This document shows, one piece after another, positions 9,401 to 16,725 of a DNA stretch of 49,099 bases. Origin of the DNA: Pseudomonas tumuqii (lineage in GTDB: Bacteria > Pseudomonadota > Gammaproteobacteria > Pseudomonadales > Pseudomonadaceae); contig NZ_JAAOJA010000020.1 of NCBI RefSeq assembly GCF_013184545.1, positions 1 to 49,099 of the forward strand. Reading direction: 5' to 3'. Both the position numbers and the translations under genes were made by a program. How positions within the stretch are numbered: the stretch's first letter is position 1; each line of letters begins with the position of its first letter. A model generated the notes under the pieces. It saw only the letters and a list, made by a program, of their open reading frames with translations. It was not told where the DNA came from and ran no database searches.

Positions 9401-10466
9401 GCGCATGACCGGGGTACGGGTGAGCGACGAGGCCTGGGCCGAGGCCGAAGCGCAGCTCGACAGCCACCTGAAGATGAATCTGGAAGTGGTCGACACGCAC
9501 GGCAAGCTGCTCGGCGAAGGCCGCGATCTGGCCGAACTGTGCGCGCGTTTCAGTGAGGCCAGCCAGGCCGCGCTGGCCTTGCCGCAGACCGAGAAGAGCC
9601 AGCGGTCGGTCGAGGCCAAGGCCTTCGTCGCCGTGGCCGAGAAAACCCAGCAGCAGATCGCCGGCCTGTCGCTGACGGTCTATCCGGCGCTGGTGGAGGA
9701 GGCCGGAGTGGTCAAGGAAGGTCGCTTCCCGACCCAGGCCGAAGCCGAATTCCAGCACCGCCGCGCCCTGCAGCGTCTATTGCTGCAGCAGTTGGCCGAA
9801 CAAGCCAAATTCCTCCGTGGCAAGTTGCCGGGGCTGACCGAACTGAGCCTGCTGCATCGCGAGCTGGGTCGGGTCGAGGCGCTGGTCGAGGACATCCTGC
9901 TGGCCAGCCTGGACAGCTGCATCCTCGACGGCGAAGCCACGCTGCCCCGCGACGGCGCCGCCCTGGCGGCCCTGGCCGAGCGCAAACGCGGCGACTGGAG
10001 CAGTCACGCCGAGCGCCTGGCCAAGCTGTGCCTGGAAATCCTCAAGCTCTGGCACGGCCTGCAGAAGCGCTTCAAGGGCAAGATCGACCTGGCCCAGGCC
10101 ATCGCCCTGAACGACATCAAGCTGCAGCTGAGCAACCTGGTCTACCCTGGCTTCGTCCGCGAAACCCCGGGCGAATGGCTGAAGGAACTGCCCAGGTACC
10201 TGAAAGCCATCGAACAGCGCCTGGACAAGATCGGCGCCCAGCTGCAGCGCGACCGGGTCTGGAGCGGCGAGCTGGCCGGCTACTGGGAGCAGTACCAGGC
10301 GCGCCTGGGCAAGCACCGCCAGGAAGGCAAGCGCGATCCGCAGCTCAGCCTGTATCGCTGGATGCTCGAGGAGTACCGGGTGTCGCTGTTCGCCCAGCAG
10401 TTGGGGACGAAGCTGGCGGTGTCGGACAAGCGCCTGAGCAAGCAGTGGAGCCAGGTCGAGGGCTGA
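6411..10466 (+). CDS. hrpA: ATP-dependent RNA helicase HrpA
   Basis: A DEAH-box helicase of 1351 residues from the ATG at 6411 (MTDPITATDHLL). An upstream in-frame ATG at 6342 would add 23 residues unlike the family. Motif I GETGSGKT is at 97-104, motif II DEAH at 194-197, SATID motif III follows near 226, and QRKGRCGR is motif VI. Then come the HA2/OB-like region and a long C-terminal domain specific to bacterial HrpA. The family is usually about 1300 residues. The excess lies at roughly residues 615-665, where an 80-bp REPIN has been translated in frame between the conserved EWRDAHRQL and YAAVHKAILSGL segments. Known role of the family: unwinding RNA, including rescue of stalled ribosomes in E. 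coli. Confidence 0.93.
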   Translation: MTDPITATDHLLKNLDQALLADRHRLRRQLLELLKQSPVDQARLAQWLERFQASVAKVEVRRLSVPVMRYDDALPIAAKRDEIKAAIAKHQVVVIAGETGSGKTTQLPKICLELGRGVHGLIGHTQPRRLAARSVATRVAEEIGTKLGELVGYQVRFEDQSSERSLIKLMTDGILLAETQHDRYLEKYDTLIVDEAHERSLNIDFLLGYLKTLLVRRPDLKLIITSATIDLQRFSEHFGGAPIVEVSGRTYPVDTWYRPLTAEQDEDGNRVEDDLSVDQAILASLDEIAAFEKADGKRPGDVLVFLPGEREIRDCAEVLRKANLRFTEVLPLYARLSPAEQQKIFAPMGARKIVLATNVAETSLTVPGIRYVIDSGTARISRYSYRAKVQRLPIEAVSQASANQRKGRCGRVEAGICVRLYSEDDFNGRPAFTDPEILRTNLAAVILQMLHLRLGEIEDFPFIEPPDGKAISDGFNLLQELSAVSREGQLTPLGRQLARLPVDPRLGRMVLEGASQGSLEEVLIIASSLSVQDPRERPSDRQQAADQAHAQWKDVDSDFAALINLWRGFEEQRQALGSGALRSWCRKNFLNYLRLREWRDAHRQLVLIARELRLAEGNSGQGRSELARDQRSAGQTAISKDRQQAGSYEKQASGKSAETDEAAQRAKGYAAVHKAILSGLLSQIGQKTEDGDYLGARQRRFWVHPSSVIGRKKPTWIMASELVETTKLFARMVAKIEPDWIEPLAPHLIKKNHLEPHWEKKRGQVVAYEQISLYGLIVVGRRPVHYGPIDPVVSRELFIREGLVGGEILSRAKCLSANRKLLEQLDELEAKARRRDILADEETLFAYYEARLPAEIHQAATFDSWYKLESQKDPQLLIMREEDVLARDAKEITAAQYPDSLRLGELSLPLSYHFEPNHPRDGVTLRVPAPLLPQLPAERLQWLVPGLLEAKCIALVRNLPKALRKNFVPVPDFVGAALSKLSVGEGSLPAALGRELQRMTGVRVSDEAWAEAEAQLDSHLKMNLEVVDTHGKLLGEGRDLAELCARFSEASQAALALPQTEKSQRSVEAKAFVAVAEKTQQQIAGLSLTVYPALVEEAGVVKEGRFPTQAEAEFQHRRALQRLLLQQLAEQAKFLRGKLPGLTELSLLHRELGRVEALVEDILLASLDSCILDGEATLPRDGAALAALAERKRGDWSSHAERLAKLCLEILKLWHGLQKRFKGKIDLAQAIALNDIKLQLSNLVYPGFVRETPGEWLKELPRYLKAIEQRLDKIGAQLQRDRVWSGELAGYWEQYQARLGKHRQEGKRDPQLSLYRWMLEEYRVSLFAQQLGTKLAVSDKRLSKQWSQVEG
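8275..8354. repeat. REPIN inserted inside hrpA
   Basis: Two inverted REP units, GTAGGAGCGAGCTTGCTCGC and the complement of GTAGGAGCCAGCTTGCTGGC, are separated by about 35 bp, giving an 80-bp REPIN. REPINs are normally extragenic; this one is read through in frame by hrpA. The encoded peptide (roughly residues 622-648) is polar and low in hydrophobics. Its right arm is identical over 23 bases to the right arm of the REPIN at 24265-24343. Confidence 0.9.
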
Positions 10467-10478
10467 TCGATCGAAATC

Positions 10479-10560
10479 GTAGGGTGCGCGGGGCCGCCTA
10501 GGTCGTGCGCACCGAGGCGTTCACCGCGATCGGAAGCTGGTGCGCACGGCGCACCCTACG
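10479..10560. repeat. Dispersed inverted repeat after hrpA
   Basis: CGTAGGGTGCGC opens and GCGCACCCTACG closes an 82-bp imperfect palindrome with internal GTGCGCACC pieces. It fills the space between the convergent hrpA and Lrp-family genes and could act as a bidirectional terminator. The GTAGGGTGCG end type is typical of dispersed pseudomonad repeats. Confidence 0.65.
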
Positions 10561-10571
10561 GCTCGTGCCAT

Positions 10572-11039
10572 TCACGACACTCGCCCGGGCGTCTCTTTGC
10601 GCTGGCCGATACCCGGCGGGCGGCGCTTGATCGGTTGCGACTTGACGATCGCCGTGCTGGTCTGCGCCTTGTCGGCGATGCGGTCGAGGATATGGTCGAG
10701 CTGGTCGATCGAGCGCACGTGCAGGCGCACCACGAAGCAGTCGTCGCCGGTGACCTTGTCGCACTCGCAGAATTCGGCGGTGTCCTCGATCAGCTTCTGC
10801 ACCACATGCAGCATGCCCGGCAGCGGCTTGACCCGGACGATGGCCTGCAACTGGTAGCCGAGCGCCTTGGGGTCGATCTCGATGGTGAAGCCGCGAATCA
10901 CCCCGCGCTCTTCGAGGCGGCGCACTCGCTCCGCAACGCTGGGCGCTGAAAGGCCGACCCGGCGGGCCAGTTCCTTGAGGGAAACCCGTGAGTCCTGCAA
11001 CAGCGCTTCGAGGATGTTCTGGTCGATCTCGTCGATCAT
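10572..11039 (-). CDS. Lrp/AsnC family transcriptional regulator
   Basis: A 155-residue regulator. The N-terminal winged helix DEIDQNILEALLQDSRVSL followed by KELARRVGLSAPSVAERVRRLEERGVI (residues 3-48) is the standard Lrp/AsnC DNA-binding domain, and the rest is an RAM/ACT-like ligand-binding domain. The C-terminus is basic and proline-rich (KRRPPGIGQRKETPGRVS). It is transcribed divergently from an EamA-type exporter with 132 bp between the start codons. That arrangement strongly suggests it controls the exporter, probably in response to an amino acid. The ligand cannot be read from the sequence. Confidence 0.88.
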   Translation of the reverse strand: MIDEIDQNILEALLQDSRVSLKELARRVGLSAPSVAERVRRLEERGVIRGFTIEIDPKALGYQLQAIVRVKPLPGMLHVVQKLIEDTAEFCECDKVTGDDCFVVRLHVRSIDQLDHILDRIADKAQTSTAIVKSQPIKRRPPGIGQRKETPGRVS

Positions 11040-11171
11040 TTTTCGTTTCTCATGAAATCCGCCGGCATGACTTAGATAATAAGGTTTATCTAGCTATATG
11101 CCTTTTTCAAGCTATGTAAATAGGCGCCGCCACATAATATTTTAGCCTCTGACCACTGGCGGAGGGGCACC

Positions 11172-12080
11172 ATGAACAACAGGACACGCGGCACGCTCGA
11201 GATGAGCGCGGCAATGATGATTTCCGGAACCATCGGCGGCTTCGTCGTGCTCTCCGGCCAACCGGTGCTGGACGTGGTGTTCTGGCGCTGCGTGATCGGC
11301 GCGCCGGTGCTCCTGGTCGTATGTGCCGCACTGGGCAAGCTGCGCGGCACCCTCACACCGCGCCTGCTGGTATTCGCCGCGCTGGGCGGGGTGGCCATCG
11401 TGCTCAACTGGCTGCTGCTGTTCGCCGCCTATTCGCGCGCCTCGATCGCCATCGCCACGGCGGTCTACAACACCCAGCCGTTCATTCTGGTGGGGCTCGG
11501 TGCGCTGTTCTTCGCCGAGCGCCTGACCCTGACCAAGCTCATGTGGCTCGGCCTGGCCTTCATCGGCATGCTGCTGATCGTCCAGGCCAAGCCCAGTGCG
11601 GGTTACGTCGGCAGCGACCACCTGGGCGGCGTCCTCCTAGCCCTGGGCGCGGCCTTCTTCTATGCGCTGGCGGCGATCATCGCCAAGAAGCTCGACGGCA
11701 CGCCGCCGCACCTGATCGCCCTGATCCAGGTCTGCGTCGGCAGCCTGATGCTGGCGCCCTTCGCCAACCTGGCGCAGCTGCCCAGCGATAGCGGTACCTG
11801 GGCCACGCTGCTGACTCTCGGCGTGGTGCACACCGGGCTGGTGTACATCCTGTTGTACGGCGCGATCCAGAAACTGCCGACCCACCTGACCGGGGCGCTG
11901 TCCTTCATCTACCCGATCGTCGCGATCCTGGTCGACTACCTGGCCTTCGACCATCGCCTGCAGCCGATCCAGCTGGTCGGTATCGCCGCCATCCTGCTCG
12001 CTGCCGCGGGCATGACGCTCGGTTGGACGCTGGGGAAGAAGAGCGAGGCGCCGGCGCGGGCCGAAGAGCTGAGCGAATAA
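11172..12080 (+). CDS. EamA/DMT family transporter
   Basis: A 302-residue inner membrane protein with about ten hydrophobic segments arranged as two EamA repeats (roughly residues 8-135 and 150-285), the standard drug/metabolite transporter layout. The ATG at 11172 has a strong GGAGGGG ribosome site. It is divergent from an Lrp/AsnC regulator, a pairing commonly seen for amino acid exporters. Export of an amino acid or related metabolite is inference. The tail is charged and cytoplasmic (GKKSEAPARAEELSE). Confidence 0.88.
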   Translation: MNNRTRGTLEMSAAMMISGTIGGFVVLSGQPVLDVVFWRCVIGAPVLLVVCAALGKLRGTLTPRLLVFAALGGVAIVLNWLLLFAAYSRASIAIATAVYNTQPFILVGLGALFFAERLTLTKLMWLGLAFIGMLLIVQAKPSAGYVGSDHLGGVLLALGAAFFYALAAIIAKKLDGTPPHLIALIQVCVGSLMLAPFANLAQLPSDSGTWATLLTLGVVHTGLVYILLYGAIQKLPTHLTGALSFIYPIVAILVDYLAFDHRLQPIQLVGIAAILLAAAGMTLGWTLGKKSEAPARAEELSE

Positions 12081-12094
12081 GGCACCGCCCAGAC

Positions 12095-12137
12095 GTAGGA
12101 GCGGCGGGGACGCCCAGTCCCATGGCCGCGAAGCGAT
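12095..12137. repeat. REP-like sequence after the EamA gene
   Basis: GTAGGAGCGGCGGGGACGCC followed by ATGGCCGCGAAGCGAT resembles a degenerate REP unit. It lies between the convergent transporter and small secreted-protein genes. Confidence 0.45.
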
Positions 12138-12160
12138 AGTGGCCGCGCTGCCGATAGCGA

Positions 12161-12472
12161 TCAATCATCGTCATCGCACTTGACCTCCTTCTTGTACTCG
12201 TCGTGCTTGGCCTCGATCTTGACCTTGCAGCCGCCGTCCCAGAACTCGTCCTGCCACTCGCCACCACGCCAGCTGGCGCCATAGCCGTGCGGGCATTTGA
12301 CCTCTTCCTTGTACTCGCCGTCGTCGGACTCGATCTTGACCCGGCACGGCCCATCCCAGTACTCCTCCTCCCATTCGTCATCCTCGTAGCGATGGTCGGC
12401 CGCCGCCGGGCTCAGCCAGGCGGGGGCCATTGCGCACAGCAGCCACAGGCCCAGCATGGGCTTCACACTCAT
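12161..12472 (-). CDS. Small acidic secreted protein with a duplicated WDG-C motif
   Basis: A 103-residue protein I do not recognise. Residues 1-25 are a clear signal peptide ending in AAA before DHRYEDDE. The mature part is very acidic and consists of two copies of one unit: EEYWDGPCRVKIES...EEVKC and DEFWDGGCKVKIEA...KEVKC. Each copy has a WDG, a C, a VKIE strand and a VKC, so four cysteines could form two disulfides in the periplasm. The tail is CDDDD. A calcium- or metal-binding role is possible given the aspartates, but this is a guess. It is convergent with the EamA gene and appears monocistronic. Confidence 0.7.
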   Translation of the reverse strand: MSVKPMLGLWLLCAMAPAWLSPAAADHRYEDDEWEEEYWDGPCRVKIESDDGEYKEEVKCPHGYGASWRGGEWQDEFWDGGCKVKIEAKHDEYKKEVKCDDDD

Positions 12473-12787
12473 CTCACCACCTCCGCACTAGAAGACACCG
12501 GCTGGGCGTTGCGCTTGATCGCCATTCGATCGAAGCCGCCAGCCTATCTGGCCATACGACAACGCGTGAGGACCGCTTTATCCGCGCCGCGAGCCGAAAT
12601 CGGCGGAGGCCAAAGGGGAGGGGCTGCCGATCGCCCAGGCAACGCGGTCCCCGATCCCGTCAGGAGGCCGAGTGGAGGTGCGCAGTGGGGCGTTTGGCAT
12701 GGATGCCAACTGGCTTGTGGCGGGTTGCACCCGCCCTACCTGTGGCAAGGCGGAGCTTGATGTTTTGCGTGATGGGTAACGCGGCGT
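12473..12787. other. Intergenic, with one short dispersed hairpin
   Basis: No convincing gene is seen in these 315 bp. A perfect 7-bp palindrome GGCGGGT-TGC-ACCCGCC (12719-12735), followed by CCTACC, resembles the end of another dispersed pseudomonad repeat. It could also terminate the GST transcript arriving from the right. Confidence 0.5.
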
Positions 12788-13492
12788 TCAGTCGCGCTGA
12801 GGAATGGCCAGCCCGCGGATTACCGCCGGGCGCGAGAGGAAGGCGTCCAGCACGCGGGTGACCTGGGGGAAACGCTCGATTTGCACCAACTCGCTGGCGT
12901 CGTAGAAACCGATCAGGTTGCGTACCCAGGGCCAGATGGCGATGTCGGCGATGCTGTAGCTGTCGCCCATGATCCACTGGCGGCCGCTCAGGCGCTGCTC
13001 GAGCACGCCGAGCAGGCGCCTGGACTCCTCGACGTAGCGGTCGCGCGGGCGCTTGTCCTCGTAGTCCTTGCCGGCGAATTTGTGGAAGAAGCCGAGCTGG
13101 CCGAACATCGGGCCGATGCCGCCCATCTGGAACATCAGCCACTGGATGGTTTCGTAGCGACCGGCGGCGTCTTCGGGGATCAGCTGGCCGGTCTTCTCTG
13201 CCAGATACAGCAGGATCGCGCCGGACTCGAACAGCGCCAGCGGATGGCCGTCCGGGCCGTTGGGGTCGAGGATGGCGGGGATCTTGTTGTTCGGGTTGAG
13301 CGAGAGGAACTCCGGCGACAGTTGCTCGTTGCGCTCGAAGCTGACCAGGTGCGGCTCGTAGGCCAGGCCGGTTTCTTCCAGCATGATCGACACCTTGACC
13401 CCATTGGGCGTGGGCAGCGAATAGAGCTGCAGACGCTCGGGGTGCTGGGCGGGCCATTTGCGGGTGATGGGGTAGGCGGAGAGGTCGGTCAT
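12788..13492 (-). CDS. Glutathione S-transferase, YghU/YfcG-like
   Basis: A 234-residue protein starting at the ATG at 13492 (GGAAG upstream); longer in-frame starts add unrelated residues. The N-terminal thioredoxin-like domain carries TPNGVKVS (28-35), NKIPAI (69-74) and the glutathione-contacting ESGAILLYLAE (89-99). An all-helical C-terminal domain follows (WPWVRN, FPQVTRVLDAFLSRPAV). The TPNG motif and overall layout are those of the YfcG/YghU subgroup, which in E. coli act as disulfide reductases more than classic transferases. It appears monocistronic, convergent towards the acidic protein. A following 312-bp gap to the HIT gene shows no further gene. Confidence 0.88.
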   Translation of the reverse strand: MTDLSAYPITRKWPAQHPERLQLYSLPTPNGVKVSIMLEETGLAYEPHLVSFERNEQLSPEFLSLNPNNKIPAILDPNGPDGHPLALFESGAILLYLAEKTGQLIPEDAAGRYETIQWLMFQMGGIGPMFGQLGFFHKFAGKDYEDKRPRDRYVEESRRLLGVLEQRLSGRQWIMGDSYSIADIAIWPWVRNLIGFYDASELVQIERFPQVTRVLDAFLSRPAVIRGLAIPQRD

Positions 13493-13804
13493 AGTGCTTC
13501 CAATCATCAGATGGTGGGAAAAGCCCGGGCCAGGCGCACTAGCTGGCGCCGGTCGGGCGTTATGGCGGCGGCCCGCGGGCGCCGGCAGCCAGTGTGCCGC
13601 TCGGGGTGCGGAGGGCGGGTCGCTGCATCGGACGCTGAAGCTGGGCCTTGCCGGAGGGATAAGACCACTATCGGCCCCTGCGTGAAAATCGATAGTCGCA
13701 CTAGTGGGCATCAACTCGGTTGATGGACGGCTTGCCATGGTTCCCTGCGTCAGCGCGAGCCGGTATGGTTCAGCCCCATCGACCACCGTAAACGGAGAAC
13801 CCCG
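13493..13804. other. Divergent promoter region, no gene seen
   Basis: These 312 bp separate the divergent GST and HIT genes. I see no open frame with a recognisable product and no clear operator. CGTAAACGGAGAACCCC just before 13805 supplies the HIT ribosome site. Confidence 0.4.
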
Positions 13805-14242
13805 ATGAGCCTGCATGGCGATTACGACCCGCAGAACATCTTTGCCCAGATCATTCGTGGCGAGGCCCCCTGCTACAAGCTGTACGAAGACGACGACGTG
13901 CTCGCCTTCCTCGACCTGTTTCCGCAGTCCTACGGCCATACCCTGGTGATCCCCAAGCGCGCGGCGGCGCGCAATATCCTCGACATCGATGCGGACGAGC
14001 TATGCAAGCTGATGCGGGTGACCCAGCACCTGACCCGGGTACTGGTGGACGAACTGCAGCCGGAGGGCGTGCAGGTGGCGCAATTCAACGGTGCTCCGGC
14101 CGGGCAGACGGTATTCCACATCCATATGCACATAGTCCCGCGCTTCGCCGGGCAGGGCCTGGGCGTCCACGCCAGCAGCAAGGCCGACCCGGGCGAGCTG
14201 CAACAGCTGCAGGCGCGGCTGGTGCAGCGTCTTCGCGGCTGA
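13805..14242 (+). CDS. HIT family nucleotide-binding protein
   Basis: A 145-residue histidine-triad protein. The signature HIHMHIVPRF places the triad at His105, His107 and His109, preceded by NGAPAGQTVFH. The N-terminal NIFAQIIRGEAPCYKLYEDD is typical of HinT/HIT hydrolases, which cleave nucleotide phosphoramidates or dinucleotides. The length matches the family. GGAGAA lies six bases before the ATG. It seems to be a single-gene unit; the next gene is convergent. Confidence 0.92.
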   Translation: MSLHGDYDPQNIFAQIIRGEAPCYKLYEDDDVLAFLDLFPQSYGHTLVIPKRAAARNILDIDADELCKLMRVTQHLTRVLVDELQPEGVQVAQFNGAPAGQTVFHIHMHIVPRFAGQGLGVHASSKADPGELQQLQARLVQRLRG

Positions 14243-14412
14243 GGCTGCACGGCGACCTGCTGCAACTGGCAATCCGTAGGGTCACTCGCCGCAGGCAGGC
14301 AGTGCACCATGGTTTCTCGGCACGGCACAAAAGCTGGCGGGCTGTCGCTTCGCTACGAGCGGCCGGCGTCCCGGGCCGCCCTACGCTCCGAACGGGCCGT
14401 CCTACAAGCCTG

Positions 14413-16725
14413 CTAGAGGCTAGGCTCGCTCAGCAGCGGCAGACGGCAGCGTTCGACTGTCCACCAGGTCGGCAGCAGGCGGCGGATGGCGGGTTGGTTG
14501 AAGCGGTCGTCGATCAGGTAGACCACGCCCTGGTCGTCCTGGGTGCGGATCACCCGGCCGGCGGCCTGCACGACTTTCTGCAGGCCGGGGTAGAGGTAGG
14601 TGTAGTCGTAGCCCAGGTGATTGCCGAACATGCCCTGCATGCGCTGCTTGATTTCCTCGTTGACCGGGTTGATCTGCGGCAGGCCGAGGGTGGCGATGAA
14701 GGCGCCGATCAGGCGCTCGCCGGGCAGGTCGATGCCTTCGCCGAACGCGCCGCCGAGCACGGCGAAGCCGATGCCCTGGCTGGTGCTGCTGAAACGGTCG
14801 AGAAAGGCCTGGCGCTGGCCTTCGTCCATCTGCCTGGATTGCTCCCAGATCGGGATCTGCGGGTGGGCAGCGCGGAATTCATCCAGCACCAGGCGCAGGT
14901 AGGCGTAGCTGCTGAAGAAGGCCAGGTAGTTGCCCGGCCGCTCGGCGAACTGGCGCGCCATCAGCGCGGCGATCGGCGCCAGCGAGTAGTCGCGGTGGGC
15001 GAAGCGGGTGGACAGGTTGCTGACCGCCTGCACCTGCAACTGCTCGGCGCTGAACGGCGACTCGACATCGATCCACGGCGTCTGCTGCGGCAGGCCGAGC
15101 AGGTCGGCGTAGTAGTGCGCGGGGCTCAGGGTCGCGGAGAACAGGGTGCAGCTGTGGGCAGCGGCGAAGCGCGGGGCGAGGAAGGGCGCCGGCACTATAT
15201 TGCGGATGCACAGGGTCGAGGTCGCTGGCCCGCCGGGGCTGTCGGCGCGGCTGATGTCGAACAGCGAATGGCTGCCGAAGGCCTCGGCGAGGCGGCAGAA
15301 CAGCATGGCGTCCAGGTAGAAGTGCAGCAGCTCGGCGGCATTGCCCGCCGGCTGGTCGGTGAGGTGGTCGGTGAGGGTACTGACGGCCTTGTGCAGGGCC
15401 ATGATGAACAGGTCCGGGGCGGCGGGGTAGACCTGATAGGCCGCTTCCTGGTCGCGCTGCAGTTGCTGCCAGTGGCGGTTGACCCGCTCCAGCGGGCCCT
15501 TCATCACCGGCGGGGCGATGCGTCTCAGGGCCTCGAAGCGGGTCTGCTCGAGTTCGGCGGTGTACATGCCGCGGCCGCGCTCGATCAGGTTGTGCGCCTC
15601 GTCCACCAGCAGGGTCACGCGCCACTCGTTGAGCAGGGTCAGGCCGTGCAGCAGGCCGCCCATGTCGAAGTAGTAGTTGTAGTCGCAGACCACCACGTCG
15701 GCCCAGCGGCACAGTTCCTGGCTCAGGTAGTAGGGGCAGATTTGATGCGCCAGCGCGGTTTCGCGCACGCTGTCCTGGTTCAGCCACTGGCGCTCCAGCG
15801 CGGCCTGGCGCGCGGCCGGCAGGCGGTCGTAGAAGCCCTTGGCCAGCGGGCAGGAGTCGCCGTGGCAGGCTTTGTCCGGGTGTTCGCAGGCCTTGTCGCG
15901 GGCGACGTGTTCGAGCACCCGTAGCGGCATCGCGACTTCCTGGCTGCGCAGGGTCGCCAGGGCGTCCAGCGCCAGGCGCCGGCCGGGGGTCTTGGCGGTG
16001 AGGAAGAACAGGCGGTCCAGCGCCTGCTCGGGAAAGGCCTTGAGCTGCGGAAACAGGGTGCCGAGGGTCTTGCCGATGCCGGTGGTGGCCTGGGCCATCA
16101 GGCTGTGGCCGTCGCGGGCGGCGCGGTACACCGACTCGGCCAGCTGGCGCTGGCCGCTGCGAAACTGCGGGTGGGGAAAGCGCAGGCGCTCCAGCGCCTG
16201 GTTGCGCAGCTGGCGATGCGCGCGCTCGCGTTCGGCCCAGGCGATGAACCGGCTGCACTGCAGCTCGAAGAACGCGCGCAGTTCATCGGCACCGCAGCGC
16301 TGATGAAAGGCGGTTTCGTGCTGGCTGAGGACGTTGAAATAGACCACCGCCAGGTCGATCTCGGCCAGCCCGCGCTGCTGGCACAGCAACCAGCCGTAGA
16401 CCTTGGCCTGGGCCCAATGCAGCAGCCGGTGGTTCTCCGGGATACGGGCGATGTCGCCGCGATGGGTCTTGATCTCTTCCAGGCGGTTGTCGTCCGGGTC
16501 GTAGCCGTCGGTCCGGCCGCGCACCTGCAGGCCCTGGTAGTCGCCGGCGAGCGGCAGCTCCGCCTGGTAACCCGGGCCGCGCCGGGCGACCACGATGGCG
16601 TGGCCGGTCATGCCTTCCTGGGCGGTCGGCGAGGGGGTGAAGCGCAGATCCAGGTCGCCGACCTTGGCGGTGAATTCGCACAGCGCGCGCACCGCGACCT
16701 GGTAGTTGACGAGCTGCTGGCTCAT
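14413..16725 (-). CDS. DinG/Rad3-type Fe-S helicase with an N-terminal nuclease-like domain
   Basis: A 770-residue superfamily 2 helicase of the DinG/XPD type. Motif I is ATTGIGKT (213-220) and motif II DEAH (375-378). Four cysteines (280, 287, 292, 330) are spaced as in the 4Fe-4S cluster of XPD/DinG. GAFGEGIDLPG and QAAGRVIRT are motifs V and VI. The first 115 residues look like a PD-(D/E)XK nuclease: Asp73 in GRTDGYD, Glu84-x-Lys86 in LEEIKTHRG, and Gln106/Tyr110 in HWAQAKVYGWLL. The start at 16725 is set by the ATGA overlap with the FAN1 gene; an earlier ATG at 16737 would lie inside it. The coupling implies joint work in DNA crosslink or replication-fork repair. The gene is not bacterial dinG proper. 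Confidence 0.88.
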   Translation of the reverse strand: MSQQLVNYQVAVRALCEFTAKVGDLDLRFTPSPTAQEGMTGHAIVVARRGPGYQAELPLAGDYQGLQVRGRTDGYDPDDNRLEEIKTHRGDIARIPENHRLLHWAQAKVYGWLLCQQRGLAEIDLAVVYFNVLSQHETAFHQRCGADELRAFFELQCSRFIAWAERERAHRQLRNQALERLRFPHPQFRSGQRQLAESVYRAARDGHSLMAQATTGIGKTLGTLFPQLKAFPEQALDRLFFLTAKTPGRRLALDALATLRSQEVAMPLRVLEHVARDKACEHPDKACHGDSCPLAKGFYDRLPAARQAALERQWLNQDSVRETALAHQICPYYLSQELCRWADVVVCDYNYYFDMGGLLHGLTLLNEWRVTLLVDEAHNLIERGRGMYTAELEQTRFEALRRIAPPVMKGPLERVNRHWQQLQRDQEAAYQVYPAAPDLFIMALHKAVSTLTDHLTDQPAGNAAELLHFYLDAMLFCRLAEAFGSHSLFDISRADSPGGPATSTLCIRNIVPAPFLAPRFAAAHSCTLFSATLSPAHYYADLLGLPQQTPWIDVESPFSAEQLQVQAVSNLSTRFAHRDYSLAPIAALMARQFAERPGNYLAFFSSYAYLRLVLDEFRAAHPQIPIWEQSRQMDEGQRQAFLDRFSSTSQGIGFAVLGGAFGEGIDLPGERLIGAFIATLGLPQINPVNEEIKQRMQGMFGNHLGYDYTYLYPGLQKVVQAAGRVIRTQDDQGVVYLIDDRFNQPAIRRLLPTWWTVERCRLPLLSEPSL

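Noticed and set aside
6273..9758. A 1161-codon open frame antisense to hrpA
   Set aside because: It is the mirror of a highly GC-biased gene, is rich in H, Q, R and G, and has no recognisable domain. hrpA on the other strand is certain.
14002..15924. A 640-codon plus-strand frame across the HIT gene and helicase
   Set aside because: It crosses two real genes on different strands and shows no protein family.
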